Notes: a model not told the origin generated them from the letters alone. Positions 17,638 through 25,836 are shown, numbered from the stretch's first letter. The stretch is 64,000 nt of DNA from Croceibacterium_B sp963811255 (GCA_963811255.1 CAWEQI010000003.1:186001-250000), one strand, 5' to 3'. Numbers and translations are program-made.

Positions 17638-19104
17638 TTACTTCGGCGGCAGCCTGTGGACGGTGAAGTAAAGGATAGCCTCGCCGGCGCGCGGATCGCG
17701 GTTGGCGAGGGTCACCACGGTGTAGCCGCTGTCGAGGAAATGCATCATATCGCCGGACATGCCCGGCGCCCCGCCGCTATGCCCGATGTAGCGGCCCTTG
17801 CCGGGGATTGTGCCGCCGAAATCGTAGGGCATGAACGTGCCGTTGGGCAACTTGACGCCGCCGTGGATCAGCGCGTCCAGCGTCGTCGGCTTCACCAGCC
17901 TGCCCGCGACGAGCGCATCGGCGAAGCGCGAGAAATCGCCCACGGTTGAATAGCCTCCGCCAGCGGGCGTGCCGCGATAGGGTAGCGTGGCGTCAGCACG
18001 CACCAGCTTGCCGGAGGAACCCATATAGGCGACGGCCCGGCGGGGCAGAACCACCGATTCCGGCTGGTTTCCCGTCGAGTGCATGCCTGCCGGCCCCCAG
18101 ATGTGCCGCGCGACGTAGTCGTCGTAGCGCAGACCGCTCACCGTCTCGACGATGCGGCCGAGCAGCATGAAACCATAGTTGCTGTAGGCGGCGCGGGTGC
18201 CCGGTTCGAACAAGGGTGCGCGGTGCTCGTAAAGCGCGACATAGTCGGCGGGTTCGCGCAATTCGGCCCAGTGGCTCATGAACTCCGGCCCGAAGATGTC
18301 GCCGGTGCCGCCGGTGTGCGACAGCAGGTTGGCCACGGTCACCTTGGTGGCGATGTCCCTGTTGGCGTAGCCGGGAAGGTATCGGCCGATCGGTGCGGCT
18401 GGATCGATCTTGCCGGCTTCGACCAATTGCATGATCGCCACCGCAGTGAACATCTTGCCCATCGAGCCGAAGCGGAACTCGGTGTCGACCGCGTTCGGCT
18501 TGTGGGCGGCTCGGTCGGCGAGCCCATAGGCGCGCTCGAACAGCACGCGACCGTTCCTCGCCAGCAAGACGGCGCCGTCGAAACGGCCGTGGGCGGCCTC
18601 CCGATCGGCGCGCACTCGCACGGCGGCGATCAGCGCGGGCCCCGCAAGGATCGTCGGCGGCGCGACTCCGGGCGGCAGGTCGTCGGTCGGCATCAGCCTG
18701 ATACCGGCGAGCTTCTTCGGATCGTCGGCGCGCACCGTCACCTCCGCCAGTACATAACCGTCCAGATCGGGATTGAAGAGCCACAGTTCGGCGCTGTCGG
18801 CTCCGGTCTTGCCTACCTCGGCGAGCTCGAGCGAGTGGAACTGCCCGCGCGCGGCGATCCATTGGTCGGGCGTTCCGGGTACCGTCGGCCACAGGTTGTG
18901 CAGCGCTTGTTTGAAGGCCGCATCGTCCGTCACCTTGTTGGCTGCGAGCCAGGCCTTGCCGGCCACGACAGCCGGATTGACCTCGGTGGCGGGCGCTGCA
19001 CCTAGGCCGGATTGCGCCAGCACGGCCGTGGTCGGCCCCACGGCGATCAGGCTCAACGCGAGCGCAATGTGCCTCAGCGAAAGTGGGACGAGCGAAAATG
19101 CCAT
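17638..19104 (-). CDS. Exported serine hydrolase of the beta-lactamase/PBP superfamily
   Basis: A 488-aa secreted protein. After a signal peptide (about 1-30, ending AVLAQ) comes an N-terminal region of about 140 residues without clear motif, then a class C-like serine hydrolase domain. It carries SMGK (Ser about 214, Lys about 217), AYSNYG (Tyr about 307) and GHSGG (His about 442), the three active-site motifs. Such proteins include esterases, D-peptidases and PBP4*-like enzymes rather than true beta-lactamases. Start set at the ATG at 19104 with AGGGA upstream. It lies 49 nt after the S41 protease gene and has no visible promoter of its own, so it is the last gene of the PadR operon. Confidence 0.85.
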   Translation of the reverse strand: MAFSLVPLSLRHIALALSLIAVGPTTAVLAQSGLGAAPATEVNPAVVAGKAWLAANKVTDDAAFKQALHNLWPTVPGTPDQWIAARGQFHSLELAEVGKTGADSAELWLFNPDLDGYVLAEVTVRADDPKKLAGIRLMPTDDLPPGVAPPTILAGPALIAAVRVRADREAAHGRFDGAVLLARNGRVLFERAYGLADRAAHKPNAVDTEFRFGSMGKMFTAVAIMQLVEAGKIDPAAPIGRYLPGYANRDIATKVTVANLLSHTGGTGDIFGPEFMSHWAELREPADYVALYEHRAPLFEPGTRAAYSNYGFMLLGRIVETVSGLRYDDYVARHIWGPAGMHSTGNQPESVVLPRRAVAYMGSSGKLVRADATLPYRGTPAGGGYSTVGDFSRFADALVAGRLVKPTTLDALIHGGVKLPNGTFMPYDFGGTIPGKGRYIGHSGGAPGMSGDMMHFLDSGYTVVTLANRDPRAGEAILYFTVHRLPPK

Positions 19105-19153
19105 GTCTCGAGTTCCCTGGGCAACCCTCACTACAGCCCCTTCGCCCGTGGCG

Positions 19154-20812
19154 CTAGCCGCCCGCTGCGTCGGGGCGGAGCATCACGCCGGCCACCTTTC
19201 CGTCGGGCGCCAGCTGGATGCCCAGCACCAGCGCGCCGTTGCCGAAGGTGGCCTTGTACTGATCGTCGCCGGCCGGTCCGGCTCCGATGAAGTCCAGCGA
19301 CTTCATCTCGCCCAAGGATTGAAGCCAAGCGTGCAGCTGCGGCAGTTGCTGGCGCGTCACGTCGACGAGTTGCGGAGCCATCGCGGCGTAATCGGGCGTT
19401 CCGCTGCTCAGGCCGGCGAGCATGGTGCGCGCCGCCGCTTCGGTGCCCGGGAGGGGAGTGCTGCGCGGGGCGAACACCTGTTGCTTCGAGGCGGCGGCGA
19501 TGTCGGCGACCGCCGGCTGGTGCAATTGCTCGAGCGCGGTCTTCAAGGCGTCGGGCGCGGGAACGGGGATGTCCGGTTGCACGCCGCGCCCCTCCCAGTT
19601 CGTCTTGGTGATTGGGTTCTCTGCCCGGCCGAACGGTATCGCTGCCATGAAGCCGTCGCCGAGGCGCACGGGTCCGGTCGGGTTGGCGCCGCCGCCGGTC
19701 ACCTCGCCGACAATTGTGCCCAACCGGTGTGTCTTCACATCGTAGGCGAACTCTTCTCCGCCGGAGAAGGTCAGGTGGCTGGTGAGGAGATAAACCGGAA
19801 TCCCGGCGAAACTGACGGGAGTTGGCTGACTTTCGAACGCCTTGCGAGTGAAATCGGTCGTTCCCGCCGTGCGGCTGACGATATCGTTGATGTGCAAAGG
19901 CCGATTGGGTGGGACCAGAAAACTGACCGCGTAGGAAACGGCGCCAGGGTCGCCGCCGCCGTTGCGCCGGTCGTCGATGATCAGGGCCTTGCTCCCTTTC
20001 AGGACGGTCATCGCTCGGTCGATCGCCGGCTTGAAGGCTTTCACCGGGGGGAAGCCGATCACTTCGATATAGCCGACGCCGCCCGCCAGCTTGTCGGCCC
20101 GCACGATGCCCGCATCGGCGCTCGGCATCGCCTTCATGTTCGGCGGAGGGGGCGGGGGAGCGTTCATCGCCATGATCCGCAAGTGCTTGTCGTGCGTGAT
20201 GGCGCTCACATCGGCTTGCAGCCGCGCGGCAAAGGTCGCCGAATCGGTGAGGCTGTCGTACTCACCGGCCGCCAGCGCCGTATCGATGCGCGAGGCGGCC
20301 TTCTCGCCGATGTCGGGTAACACGTACCTCTGGCGCAGTGCCGTCTCGAGCGCGCTCACCACCTCTTTTCGCGCGGCAGCATCGAGCAAGGTTGGCGCCG
20401 GCTCGGAGCGCGGCGGCGCCGGAGGCGCGACAGCGGCCCCATCGGCAATTCGTGTGCCGACCACTTCGCCTCCGTTGTACTGGCTCCTGATCCGGGTCGC
20501 CTTCGGGCCGTCGCCTTCGAAGAACAGCCGCACGCCGGCCGCGTCGGCCACGAATTCGTTCGGGCTCACCGCCCGCAACGGCGGCCCCGGGGGTTGCCCG
20601 GTCAGCCTCACCGTCAACCGGCCGTCGTCGGTCAGGCCAACGGTCGCTATCGTGCCGTTCAGCTCGTAGCGTCCGACATAGCGCTCGAGCACCTCGCGCG
20701 GCACGGACACCGAAGCTTCCGCGGATGCCGCCGGTTGGGCGGGAGCAGGCTGCACCGTCGCCGAAGATGCGACCATGGTGACTGACATGAACAAGAGCAC
20801 CCGCTTGACCAT
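19154..20812 (-). CDS. S41 family tail-specific peptidase, exported
   Basis: A 552-aa exported serine protease. It has a signal peptide (about 1-26), a beta-rich N-terminal domain (about 40-120, starting YVGRYELNG) and a linker rich in Pro/Ala. The S41 (IRBP/CtpA-like) catalytic domain (about 145-450) has its nucleophile in LTFSGGEEFA (Ser350). There is no clear PDZ domain, like many IRBP-type members. A C-terminal segment of about 100 residues follows. The GGAAGGAG site ahead of 20812 is strong. A 21-nt element nearly identical to one upstream of padR precedes it, so it may have its own PadR-controlled promoter. Confidence 0.88.
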   Translation of the reverse strand: MVKRVLLFMSVTMVASSATVQPAPAQPAASAEASVSVPREVLERYVGRYELNGTIATVGLTDDGRLTVRLTGQPPGPPLRAVSPNEFVADAAGVRLFFEGDGPKATRIRSQYNGGEVVGTRIADGAAVAPPAPPRSEPAPTLLDAAARKEVVSALETALRQRYVLPDIGEKAASRIDTALAAGEYDSLTDSATFAARLQADVSAITHDKHLRIMAMNAPPPPPPNMKAMPSADAGIVRADKLAGGVGYIEVIGFPPVKAFKPAIDRAMTVLKGSKALIIDDRRNGGGDPGAVSYAVSFLVPPNRPLHINDIVSRTAGTTDFTRKAFESQPTPVSFAGIPVYLLTSHLTFSGGEEFAYDVKTHRLGTIVGEVTGGGANPTGPVRLGDGFMAAIPFGRAENPITKTNWEGRGVQPDIPVPAPDALKTALEQLHQPAVADIAAASKQQVFAPRSTPLPGTEAAARTMLAGLSSGTPDYAAMAPQLVDVTRQQLPQLHAWLQSLGEMKSLDFIGAGPAGDDQYKATFGNGALVLGIQLAPDGKVAGVMLRPDAAGG

Positions 20813-20881
20813 TGTCGGCTCCTTCCATCTCTGATGCCGGCGGGAGCGGCCAGTATCGATGAGGGCAGAACAATTACGACA

Positions 20882-20902
20882 TATGTAGAGTTAAGAGTCA
20901 AG
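20882..20902 (-). promoter_or_regulatory. Promoter element 2 of the PadR operon (copy of 21854-21874)
   Basis: On the minus strand CTTGACTCTTAACTCTACAT; 19 of 21 bases match the element upstream of padR. TTGACT serves as a -35 box and CGTAAT 17 nt later (20873-20878) as a weak -10, so S41 transcription would start near 20866. It also contains a direct heptamer repeat, AGAGTTA then AGAGTCA on the plus strand. Overlaps the last codons of the membrane protein gene. Confidence 0.6.
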
Positions 20903-21539
20903 CGCGGCGAGCATGGTCAACATCGGGGAACAGCTGCGCATGCTGCCTTGCCGCGGCAACGACAGCCGCAAGCTCGATGGCAACCGCCGTGGCCTGAAGC
21001 GCTAGAAACGTGGCGTCGAGAAACAGCATCGCCGTGACCATGAGGAGCGTTGTCAGGGCCGCACCGATCAAGGCTCCCAGTTTCGCCACGCTCGCCCAGT
21101 CGAACTCGACCAGCGCCCAGGCCAAGCGCAGGTGAGCCGCGCCGAGCAGGAGCCAAAGCGTCAGCAGGCAAGGCGCGGCGTCGAACTGGGAATAGGCAAG
21201 TAGCGGAGTTCGCGACACGCCGGCCAAGAGAACGCCGCTGGATGGCTCCCCTCCGTCGAACACCGATGGAAGGCCGAGCGCCACGGCGAACTGGAGAACC
21301 GCCATCGGGATCAGCACGGCCAGGGCGAGCGCGTAATTCGACAGCACAAGGCGCCCTTCGGAATGGTTCGGCATCTCGCGCCACCCCGCCACGAGGCAAC
21401 CGGCCGCGAAAGCGAACGACCTTCCCTCGGCGACCGCGACCTCGAATTCGGCTCGCATGGCGAGCGCCCACTCGCGCCGCGCTTCGCCGAGGCAGCGCTC
21501 GGCCAAGACCATCACGGCGCGAGAGACGGCCGCCGTCAT
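20898..21539 (-). CDS. Membrane protein of unknown function, paired with PadR
   Basis: A 213-aa protein with an amphipathic N-terminal third (ERCLGEARREWALAMRAEFEVA, about 13-34) and about four hydrophobic helices (about 68-90, 122-142, 150-172 and 176-196). No enzymatic motif. It overlaps padR by 4 nt, so the two are translationally coupled. In other PadR loci a membrane partner often sits beside the regulator; the function of this one is unknown. A sensor or anti-regulator role would be speculation. Confidence 0.7.
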   Translation of the reverse strand: MTAAVSRAVMVLAERCLGEARREWALAMRAEFEVAVAEGRSFAFAAGCLVAGWREMPNHSEGRLVLSNYALALAVLIPMAVLQFAVALGLPSVFDGGEPSSGVLLAGVSRTPLLAYSQFDAAPCLLTLWLLLGAAHLRLAWALVEFDWASVAKLGALIGAALTTLLMVTAMLFLDATFLALQATAVAIELAAVVAAARQHAQLFPDVDHARRA

Positions 21540-21838
21540 GCCACGGCGGTCCTGCCCGAAACCTCAGCGGCGGGCCTCTCGCTCTCCCGCGCAAGCGCAA
21601 TTCCCGCGGTCGTCAACCGGTAGGCGTGGCGCGGGGGCCGGCCGGGCCGCGCGGGCTCGCGCCATTCGGCTTCGATGAGGCCCTTCTCGGCCATGCGCAT
21701 AAGCAGCGGGTAGAGCGTGCCCGACGACAGGCCGGTTTCCTTCATCAGGTCGTAGCCATGCCGCCACTGGCGGGATTTGGCTGCCAACGCCGCCAGCAGC
21801 ATGAGCATCTGTTTCGAGGGTCGTCTGTTGCGGGACAT
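21536..21838 (-). CDS. PadR family transcriptional regulator
   Basis: A 100-aa winged-helix regulator. The PadR core is clear: RHGYDLMKETGLSSGTLYPLLMRMAEKGLIEAEW, with a following wing (GRPPRHAYRLTTAG). PadR proteins sense phenolics, antibiotics or envelope stress and usually repress a neighbouring operon. It heads the set membrane protein, S41 protease, serine hydrolase. The minus-strand sequence just upstream carries a TTGACT -35 box inside a 21-nt element that recurs ahead of the protease. No Shine-Dalgarno is visible; the transcript may be leaderless. Confidence 0.88.
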   Translation of the reverse strand: MSRNRRPSKQMLMLLAALAAKSRQWRHGYDLMKETGLSSGTLYPLLMRMAEKGLIEAEWREPARPGRPPRHAYRLTTAGIALARESERPAAEVSGRTAVA

Positions 21839-21853
21839 TGCGCTTACACAACT

Positions 21854-21874
21854 TAGGTAGAGTTAGGAGTCAAG
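21854..21874 (-). promoter_or_regulatory. Promoter element 1 of the PadR operon
   Basis: On the minus strand CTTGACTCCTAACTCTACCT; 19 of 21 bases are shared with 20882-20902. TTGACT (minus, 21873 to 21868) is a good -35 box. A TGTAAG-like -10 lies 17-19 nt downstream, placing the start close to the padR ATG. Shared by both units of the operon, so it is a good candidate PadR operator. Confidence 0.6.
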
Positions 21875-22337
21875 GGGCCGGACTCCGAACAGGCGATCCG
21901 GCAACAATTCCGCGCCGCTCGCTCCGCCGGGTCGGTGGCGGCGCGGGCGGTGGGAATGAGTTGGCAGTCGGCCTGCTCGCCTGCGCGCGCGGCCCGGCGA
22001 GGGTACGCTGTTCGCCCGCGCTTGGGATCAGGCGCAGGCGGAAGGGCGCGCCAATCGCCGGGCGCGGCGCCGCTCCGCTCGAAAGGCGACGAACCTGCCG
22101 CCCGAAAGCGACATTTTTGGGCTCGGAAGGTGACGATGCGGCAAGGCAAAGCGACGATTTCGCGGGAAAGGCGACACAAACGCCCGCCGAAGGTGACAAA
22201 AAGGCGGCATTTCGCCCCAGACTGTGTGGCGTTTGTCAACTTGCTGTACGCCAAGGCTCGGGAACACTACGAATGGGCCGGCGGTTGCCTCCGGGCCTAG
22301 CGCTCCGGCCAGCCAACAAGGAGGACAAACACCCGCC
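21875..22337. other. Gene-free region of about 460 bp with a phased repeat array
   Basis: No credible coding sequence: frames that stay open here are Arg/Pro/Gly-rich without domains. The left part (21875-22080) is very GC-rich and I see nothing in it. The right part holds six direct repeats (22081-22197) and one inverted copy (22232-22244). A strong AAGGAGG (22318-22324) at its end belongs to the M50 protease gene. Confidence 0.6.
22081..22197 (-). repeat. Six phased direct repeats, consensus (minus) YGTCRCYTTYC, about 21-bp period
   Basis: Plus-strand cores GAAAGGCGAC (22081), GAAAGCGAC (22104), GAAGGTGAC (22126), CAAAGCGAC (22147), GAAAGGCGAC (22166) and GAAGGTGAC (22189). The GAC ends are spaced 22, 22, 21, 20 and 22 nt apart, two helical turns. 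A seventh, inverted copy TTTGTCAACTTGC lies at 22232-22244 on the plus strand. Spacing and conservation resemble iterons or a multi-site operator; no coding explanation was found. Confidence 0.65.
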
Positions 22338-23492
22338 GTGGACCGGCTGGCCTCTCCCAGCGTTCCCCGCATCCGCCGACGCCGCTCGTCGCGGGCGCCG
22401 AGCGGCGGGTTCCTGCGCCATTCGCTGACTATCGGCACCGTCGCCGGCACCAAGGTCCGCCTGCACTGGACCTTCCTGGTCTATCTGGCGTGGGTCGGGA
22501 TCGCCTCGCTGACGAGCGGCGGGGCCAGCGCGGCGGTCGCCGGGGTGGGGCTGATTCTGGCGGTGTTCGCCTGTGTCCTCGCTCACGAGTTCGGTCACAT
22601 TTTGGTGGCCCGCCGCTTCGGTATCGCGACCCCCGACGTAACTTTGCTGCCGATCGGCGGCGTCTCGCGGCTGGAGCGGATCCCCGAGCGCGCCGGGCAG
22701 GAATTCGCCGTCGCCGCCGCCGGTCCGCTGGTCAATTTCGCGATTGCCGCGATGCTCGTCGCGGTGTTCGGCGTAGCGCCCACGCTGGCCCTCAGGGCCG
22801 CCGTTCCCGGCCCGCGCGACATCCTGCCCGGCCTGGTCACGATCAACCTGTTCCTCGGGGTGTTCAACCTCATCCCGGCATTTCCGATGGACGGCGGTCG
22901 CATCTTCCGCGCCGGCCTCGCCGCGTTCACCGACCGCGCCCGCGCCAGCCGCATCGCCGCCGCGATCGGCCAGTTGCTGGCGATCGGCTTCGGGCTGCTC
23001 GGGCTGGTCACCGGCAATGTGATCCTGATCTTCATCGCCCTGTTCGTCTACCTCGCCGCCGGCGCCGAGGCGCGCGACGTGCGGCTGCACAGGGCGGCCC
23101 GGCCTCTGCGGGTGGCCGATGCGATGGCCAGCGACCTGCGCCCGCTTGCGAGCTCCGCCACGCTCGGCGACGCGGCGCAGCTGAGCGTGCGCACCGGTCA
23201 GCAGCAGTTCCCCGTGCTCGACGAACAGGGCCGCTTCGCCGGCGTGCTCACCCGCAGCGATCTGGTCGGCGGCCTTCACGCCCACGGCGCGACGGAGCCC
23301 GTCGTCTTGGTGATGCATGATGACGTTCAGGCGGTGCAAGCCGACAGCTCGCTCGAAGCGGCGCTGACGCTGGTCGAGCAGGACGACCGCCCGCTGGCGG
23401 TAATGGACGGCAACCGCTTCGCCGGCCTGCTCACCCGCGACAACCTGCACGACCTGATGCTGCTCGCCGAATCCCGTGCCAGGCGTCGCTGA
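22338..23492 (+). CDS. Site-2 protease (M50) with C-terminal CBS domains
   Basis: A 384-aa intramembrane zinc metalloprotease. The zinc site HEFGH lies in an early helix and the second metal motif appears as NLIPAFPMDGGR; several hydrophobic helices surround them. Two CBS domains (about residues 265-380) follow, suggesting control by adenine nucleotides as in SpoIVFB-like and related bacterial S2Ps. Start set at the GTG at 22338, 13 nt after a strong AAGGAGG; the frame is open upstream but not conserved-looking. Client protein unknown; such proteases typically cleave anti-sigma factors or signal peptides. Confidence 0.87.
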   Translation: MDRLASPSVPRIRRRRSSRAPSGGFLRHSLTIGTVAGTKVRLHWTFLVYLAWVGIASLTSGGASAAVAGVGLILAVFACVLAHEFGHILVARRFGIATPDVTLLPIGGVSRLERIPERAGQEFAVAAAGPLVNFAIAAMLVAVFGVAPTLALRAAVPGPRDILPGLVTINLFLGVFNLIPAFPMDGGRIFRAGLAAFTDRARASRIAAAIGQLLAIGFGLLGLVTGNVILIFIALFVYLAAGAEARDVRLHRAARPLRVADAMASDLRPLASSATLGDAAQLSVRTGQQQFPVLDEQGRFAGVLTRSDLVGGLHAHGATEPVVLVMHDDVQAVQADSSLEAALTLVEQDDRPLAVMDGNRFAGLLTRDNLHDLMLLAESRARRR

Positions 23493-23560
23493 CGCGGGCG
23501 GGGATGACGAATGCGGGCGGAGCGGCTAAGCGGCGCGACAAGCCACAGGAGACAGCCCGC

Positions 23561-24346
23561 ATGAAGATCGCTACCACCACCCCCGCCGTCGTCACCGGAG
23601 GGGCCTCGGGCCTCGGCGAAGCGAGCGCGCGGGCGCTGGCGGCCAAGGGGGCGAAAGTCGCCATCTTCGATCTCAACGAGGAGCGCGGGCAAGCGGTGGC
23701 GCAGGATATCGGCGGCACGTTCTGCCAGGTCGATGTGTCCGACGAAGCCTCGGTCGACGCCGGCTTCGCGAAGGCCCGCGCCGCCCACGGCCAGGAACGC
23801 GCGCTGGTCTGCTGCGCCGGGATCGGCACCATCGGCAAGACCGTTCGCCGCGACCGCGAGACCGGCGCCATCAGCCACTTGCCGGTCGACCTGTTCATGA
23901 AGACCATCAGGGTAAACCTGCTCGGCACCTTCCAGTGCGTCGCCAAGGCGGCGACCGGGATGATGGCCGCCGAGCCGCTCGACGAATACGGCGAGCGCGG
24001 CGCGATGGTCGTCACTTCGTCGGTCGCCGCCGAGGACGGGCAGATCGGCCAAGTCGCCTATGCCGCGTCGAAAGCGGCGGTGATGGGCATGACCCTGCCG
24101 ATCGCCCGCGACTTCATGCAGGAGGGCATCCGCATCAACGCAATCCAGCCGGGCATCTTCAATACCCCGCTGCTGGCCGGCCTGCCGGAGAAGGCGCAGG
24201 AAGCGCTTGCCGCGGCGGTGCCGTTCCCCAAGCGGCTCGGCAAACCCGAGGAGTACGCCGCGCTGGTGCTGACGATGCTCGAAACCGGTTATTTCAACGG
24301 CGCCAGCGTGCGGCTCGACGGCGCCATCCGCATGCCGCCGAAGTAG
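23561..24346 (+). CDS. SDR oxidoreductase, 3-hydroxyacyl-CoA dehydrogenase type II (HSD10-like)
   Basis: A 261-aa short-chain dehydrogenase. It has the cofactor motif TGGASGLG, the catalytic Ser in VVTSSVAAEDGQ and the YAASK Tyr/Lys pair. The segments GAISHLPVDLFMKTIRVNL, GMTLPIARDF and VPFPKRLGKPEEYA closely match human HSD17B10-type enzymes, which oxidise short branched and straight 3-hydroxyacyl-CoAs with NAD+. Start at the ATG at 23561, behind CAGGAGAC. Likely role in fatty or branched-chain acid breakdown. Confidence 0.9.
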   Translation: MKIATTTPAVVTGGASGLGEASARALAAKGAKVAIFDLNEERGQAVAQDIGGTFCQVDVSDEASVDAGFAKARAAHGQERALVCCAGIGTIGKTVRRDRETGAISHLPVDLFMKTIRVNLLGTFQCVAKAATGMMAAEPLDEYGERGAMVVTSSVAAEDGQIGQVAYAASKAAVMGMTLPIARDFMQEGIRINAIQPGIFNTPLLAGLPEKAQEALAAAVPFPKRLGKPEEYAALVLTMLETGYFNGASVRLDGAIRMPPK

Positions 24347-24367
24347 GCTGAGGGAGGGGAGGGGGAC

Positions 24368-25300
24368 ATGGCCGGCTGGCATATCGGGGTGATCGGCGGC
24401 TCGGGGCTGTACGATCCGGGCGCGTTCGAGCAGGACGTGCAGCAGGTCGCCGTCGGCAGCGCCTTCGGCGAACCCTCGTCGCCGGTGACGATGGGCCGCA
24501 TCGGCCACGTCCGCTTCAGCTTCATCGCCCGGCACGGGGAAGGGCACAAGCTCTCTCCGAGCCAGGTCAACTACCGGGCCAACATCGATGCGCTGAAGCG
24601 CTGCGGGGTGACCGACGTGCTGGCGATCAGCGCCATCGGCTCGCTCAAGGAGGAGCTGGCGCCGGGCAGCTTCGTCGCCGTCGATCAGTTCATCGACCGC
24701 ACGCTGGGGCGCGAACGCAGCTTCTTCGGCCAGGGCATCGTCGCCCACGTCGGACTCGCCGATCCGGTCTGTCCGCGACTGTCGAAGTTCGCCGCCGACG
24801 CCGCGGAGCAGGGCGGGGCGACGGTCCACCGCGGCGGAACCTACGTCGTCATCGAGGGCCCGCAGTTCTCGACCCGTGCCGAAAGCCACCTCTATCGCGC
24901 CTGGGGCGCCGACGTGATCGGCATGACCGCGCTGCCCGAGGCGCGGCTCGCCCGGGAGGCCGAGCTGCCCTATGCGCTGCTCGGCATGGTCACCGATTAC
25001 GACGCCTGGCGCGATGCCGAGCACGGCGTCGAGGCAAGCGAGATCCTCGAAGTGATGCGGGCCAACGCCGACGCCGCCCGCCGTGCCCTGGCCGAACTGG
25101 CGAAGGCGCTGCCCGAAGAGCGCACGGCGAGTCCGTTCGAGACCGCTCTCGACACCGCGCTGGTCACCCCGCGCAGCCACTGGAAGCCGGCCGAATTCGC
25201 CCGCCTCGATGCCGTCATGGGCCGGCTGCTGCGCGAGGGACTTGCCAATCGATTGGCGCCGCAAGGCCCTTCGACCTTGCAAAACCGGCGAAAATCGTAG
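24368..25300 (+). CDS. mtnP: S-methyl-5'-thioadenosine phosphorylase
   Basis: A 310-aa MTA phosphorylase of the methionine salvage pathway, cleaving methylthioadenosine with phosphate to adenine and methylthioribose 1-phosphate. Family motifs: GVIGGSGLYD (phosphate loop), ARHGEGH, YRANIDALKRCGVTDV, and VIEGPQFSTRAESHLYR near the nucleoside site. Normal length except for a somewhat extended C-terminus. The stop codon lies at the edge of a palindrome just before the marR start. Confidence 0.92.
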   Translation: MAGWHIGVIGGSGLYDPGAFEQDVQQVAVGSAFGEPSSPVTMGRIGHVRFSFIARHGEGHKLSPSQVNYRANIDALKRCGVTDVLAISAIGSLKEELAPGSFVAVDQFIDRTLGRERSFFGQGIVAHVGLADPVCPRLSKFAADAAEQGGATVHRGGTYVVIEGPQFSTRAESHLYRAWGADVIGMTALPEARLAREAELPYALLGMVTDYDAWRDAEHGVEASEILEVMRANADAARRALAELAKALPEERTASPFETALDTALVTPRSHWKPAEFARLDAVMGRLLREGLANRLAPQGPSTLQNRRKS

Positions 25301-25313
25301 CAAACTGGTTTGC
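25300..25313. promoter_or_regulatory. Palindromic operator candidate for the MarR regulator
   Basis: GCAAAC (25300-25305), TG, GTTTGC (25308-25313): a perfect inverted repeat ending 1 nt before the marR ATG and sharing its first base with the mtnP stop. Half-site-like GCAAAAC occurs about 20 nt upstream. Location suits autorepression. Confidence 0.6.
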
Positions 25314-25314
25314 A

Positions 25315-25794
25315 ATGAAACAAACCAACCGCCTGGCCGACTTCCTGCCCTACCGGCTGTCCGTGACCTCGAACGCGGTCAGCCAGCGTATCGCGCAGGA
25401 ATATCGCAACCGTTGGGGGCTCTCCGTCCCCGAGTGGCGGGTGATGGCGGTGCTCGGCGATTCCGGACCGCTGACCCAGCGCGATCTCACCAGCCTGACG
25501 ATCATGGACAAGGTCGCGGTCAACCGGGCGTGCAAGGTGCTCGAGGACCGCGGCCTCGCCGTGCGCCGGCCGAACGCGCAGGACGGGCGCTCGCACCTGC
25601 TTGAGCTGACCGCCGAGGGCAAGGCGATGCACGGCCAGATCATGCCGCTGGCCTTGGAGATGGAACGGCGGCTCTTCGCCAGCTTCACCGACGACGAAGT
25701 CGAAGCGTTTCGGTCGCTGCTCGGGCGGGTGCGCGAGGAGGTCAAGGACCTCGACGCCGACGACCTCGATGGCGAGAACTTCGGCGTAAGCTGA
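25315..25794 (+). CDS. MarR family transcriptional regulator
   Basis: A 159-aa winged-helix regulator. Features: N-terminal dimerisation helix (LADFLPYRLSVTSNAVSQRI), recognition region LTQRDLTSLTIMDKVAVNRACKVLEDRGL and wing RPNAQDGRSHLLELTAEG. MarR proteins respond to small aromatic ligands, often governing efflux or catabolism, and normally repress their own promoter. Begins 14 nt after mtnP and has a palindrome directly before its ATG. Target genes cannot be named. A strong terminator follows. Confidence 0.88.
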   Translation: MKQTNRLADFLPYRLSVTSNAVSQRIAQEYRNRWGLSVPEWRVMAVLGDSGPLTQRDLTSLTIMDKVAVNRACKVLEDRGLAVRRPNAQDGRSHLLELTAEGKAMHGQIMPLALEMERRLFASFTDDEVEAFRSLLGRVREEVKDLDADDLDGENFGVS

Positions 25795-25801
25795 AACCGA
25801 A

Positions 25802-25836
25802 GAAGCCCCCGCAGGCGATTCACCTGCGGGGGCTTC
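25802..25836. terminator. Bidirectional terminator between marR and tadC
   Basis: A perfect 14-bp stem (25802-25815 with 25823-25836), GAAGCCCCCGCAGG and its complement, around a 7-nt loop. Sits between convergent genes. T-runs are short, so strength comes from the stem. Confidence 0.8.

Noticed and set aside
17638..19104. True class C beta-lactamase
   Set aside because: Motifs fit the superfamily, but the long N-terminal region and HSGG in place of KTG point to an esterase or peptidase-like member.
21838..22453. Several 100-200 codon frames in the gene-free region
   Set aside because: Arg/Pro/Gly-rich, no conserved motif, conflicting strands; the repeats explain their regular look.
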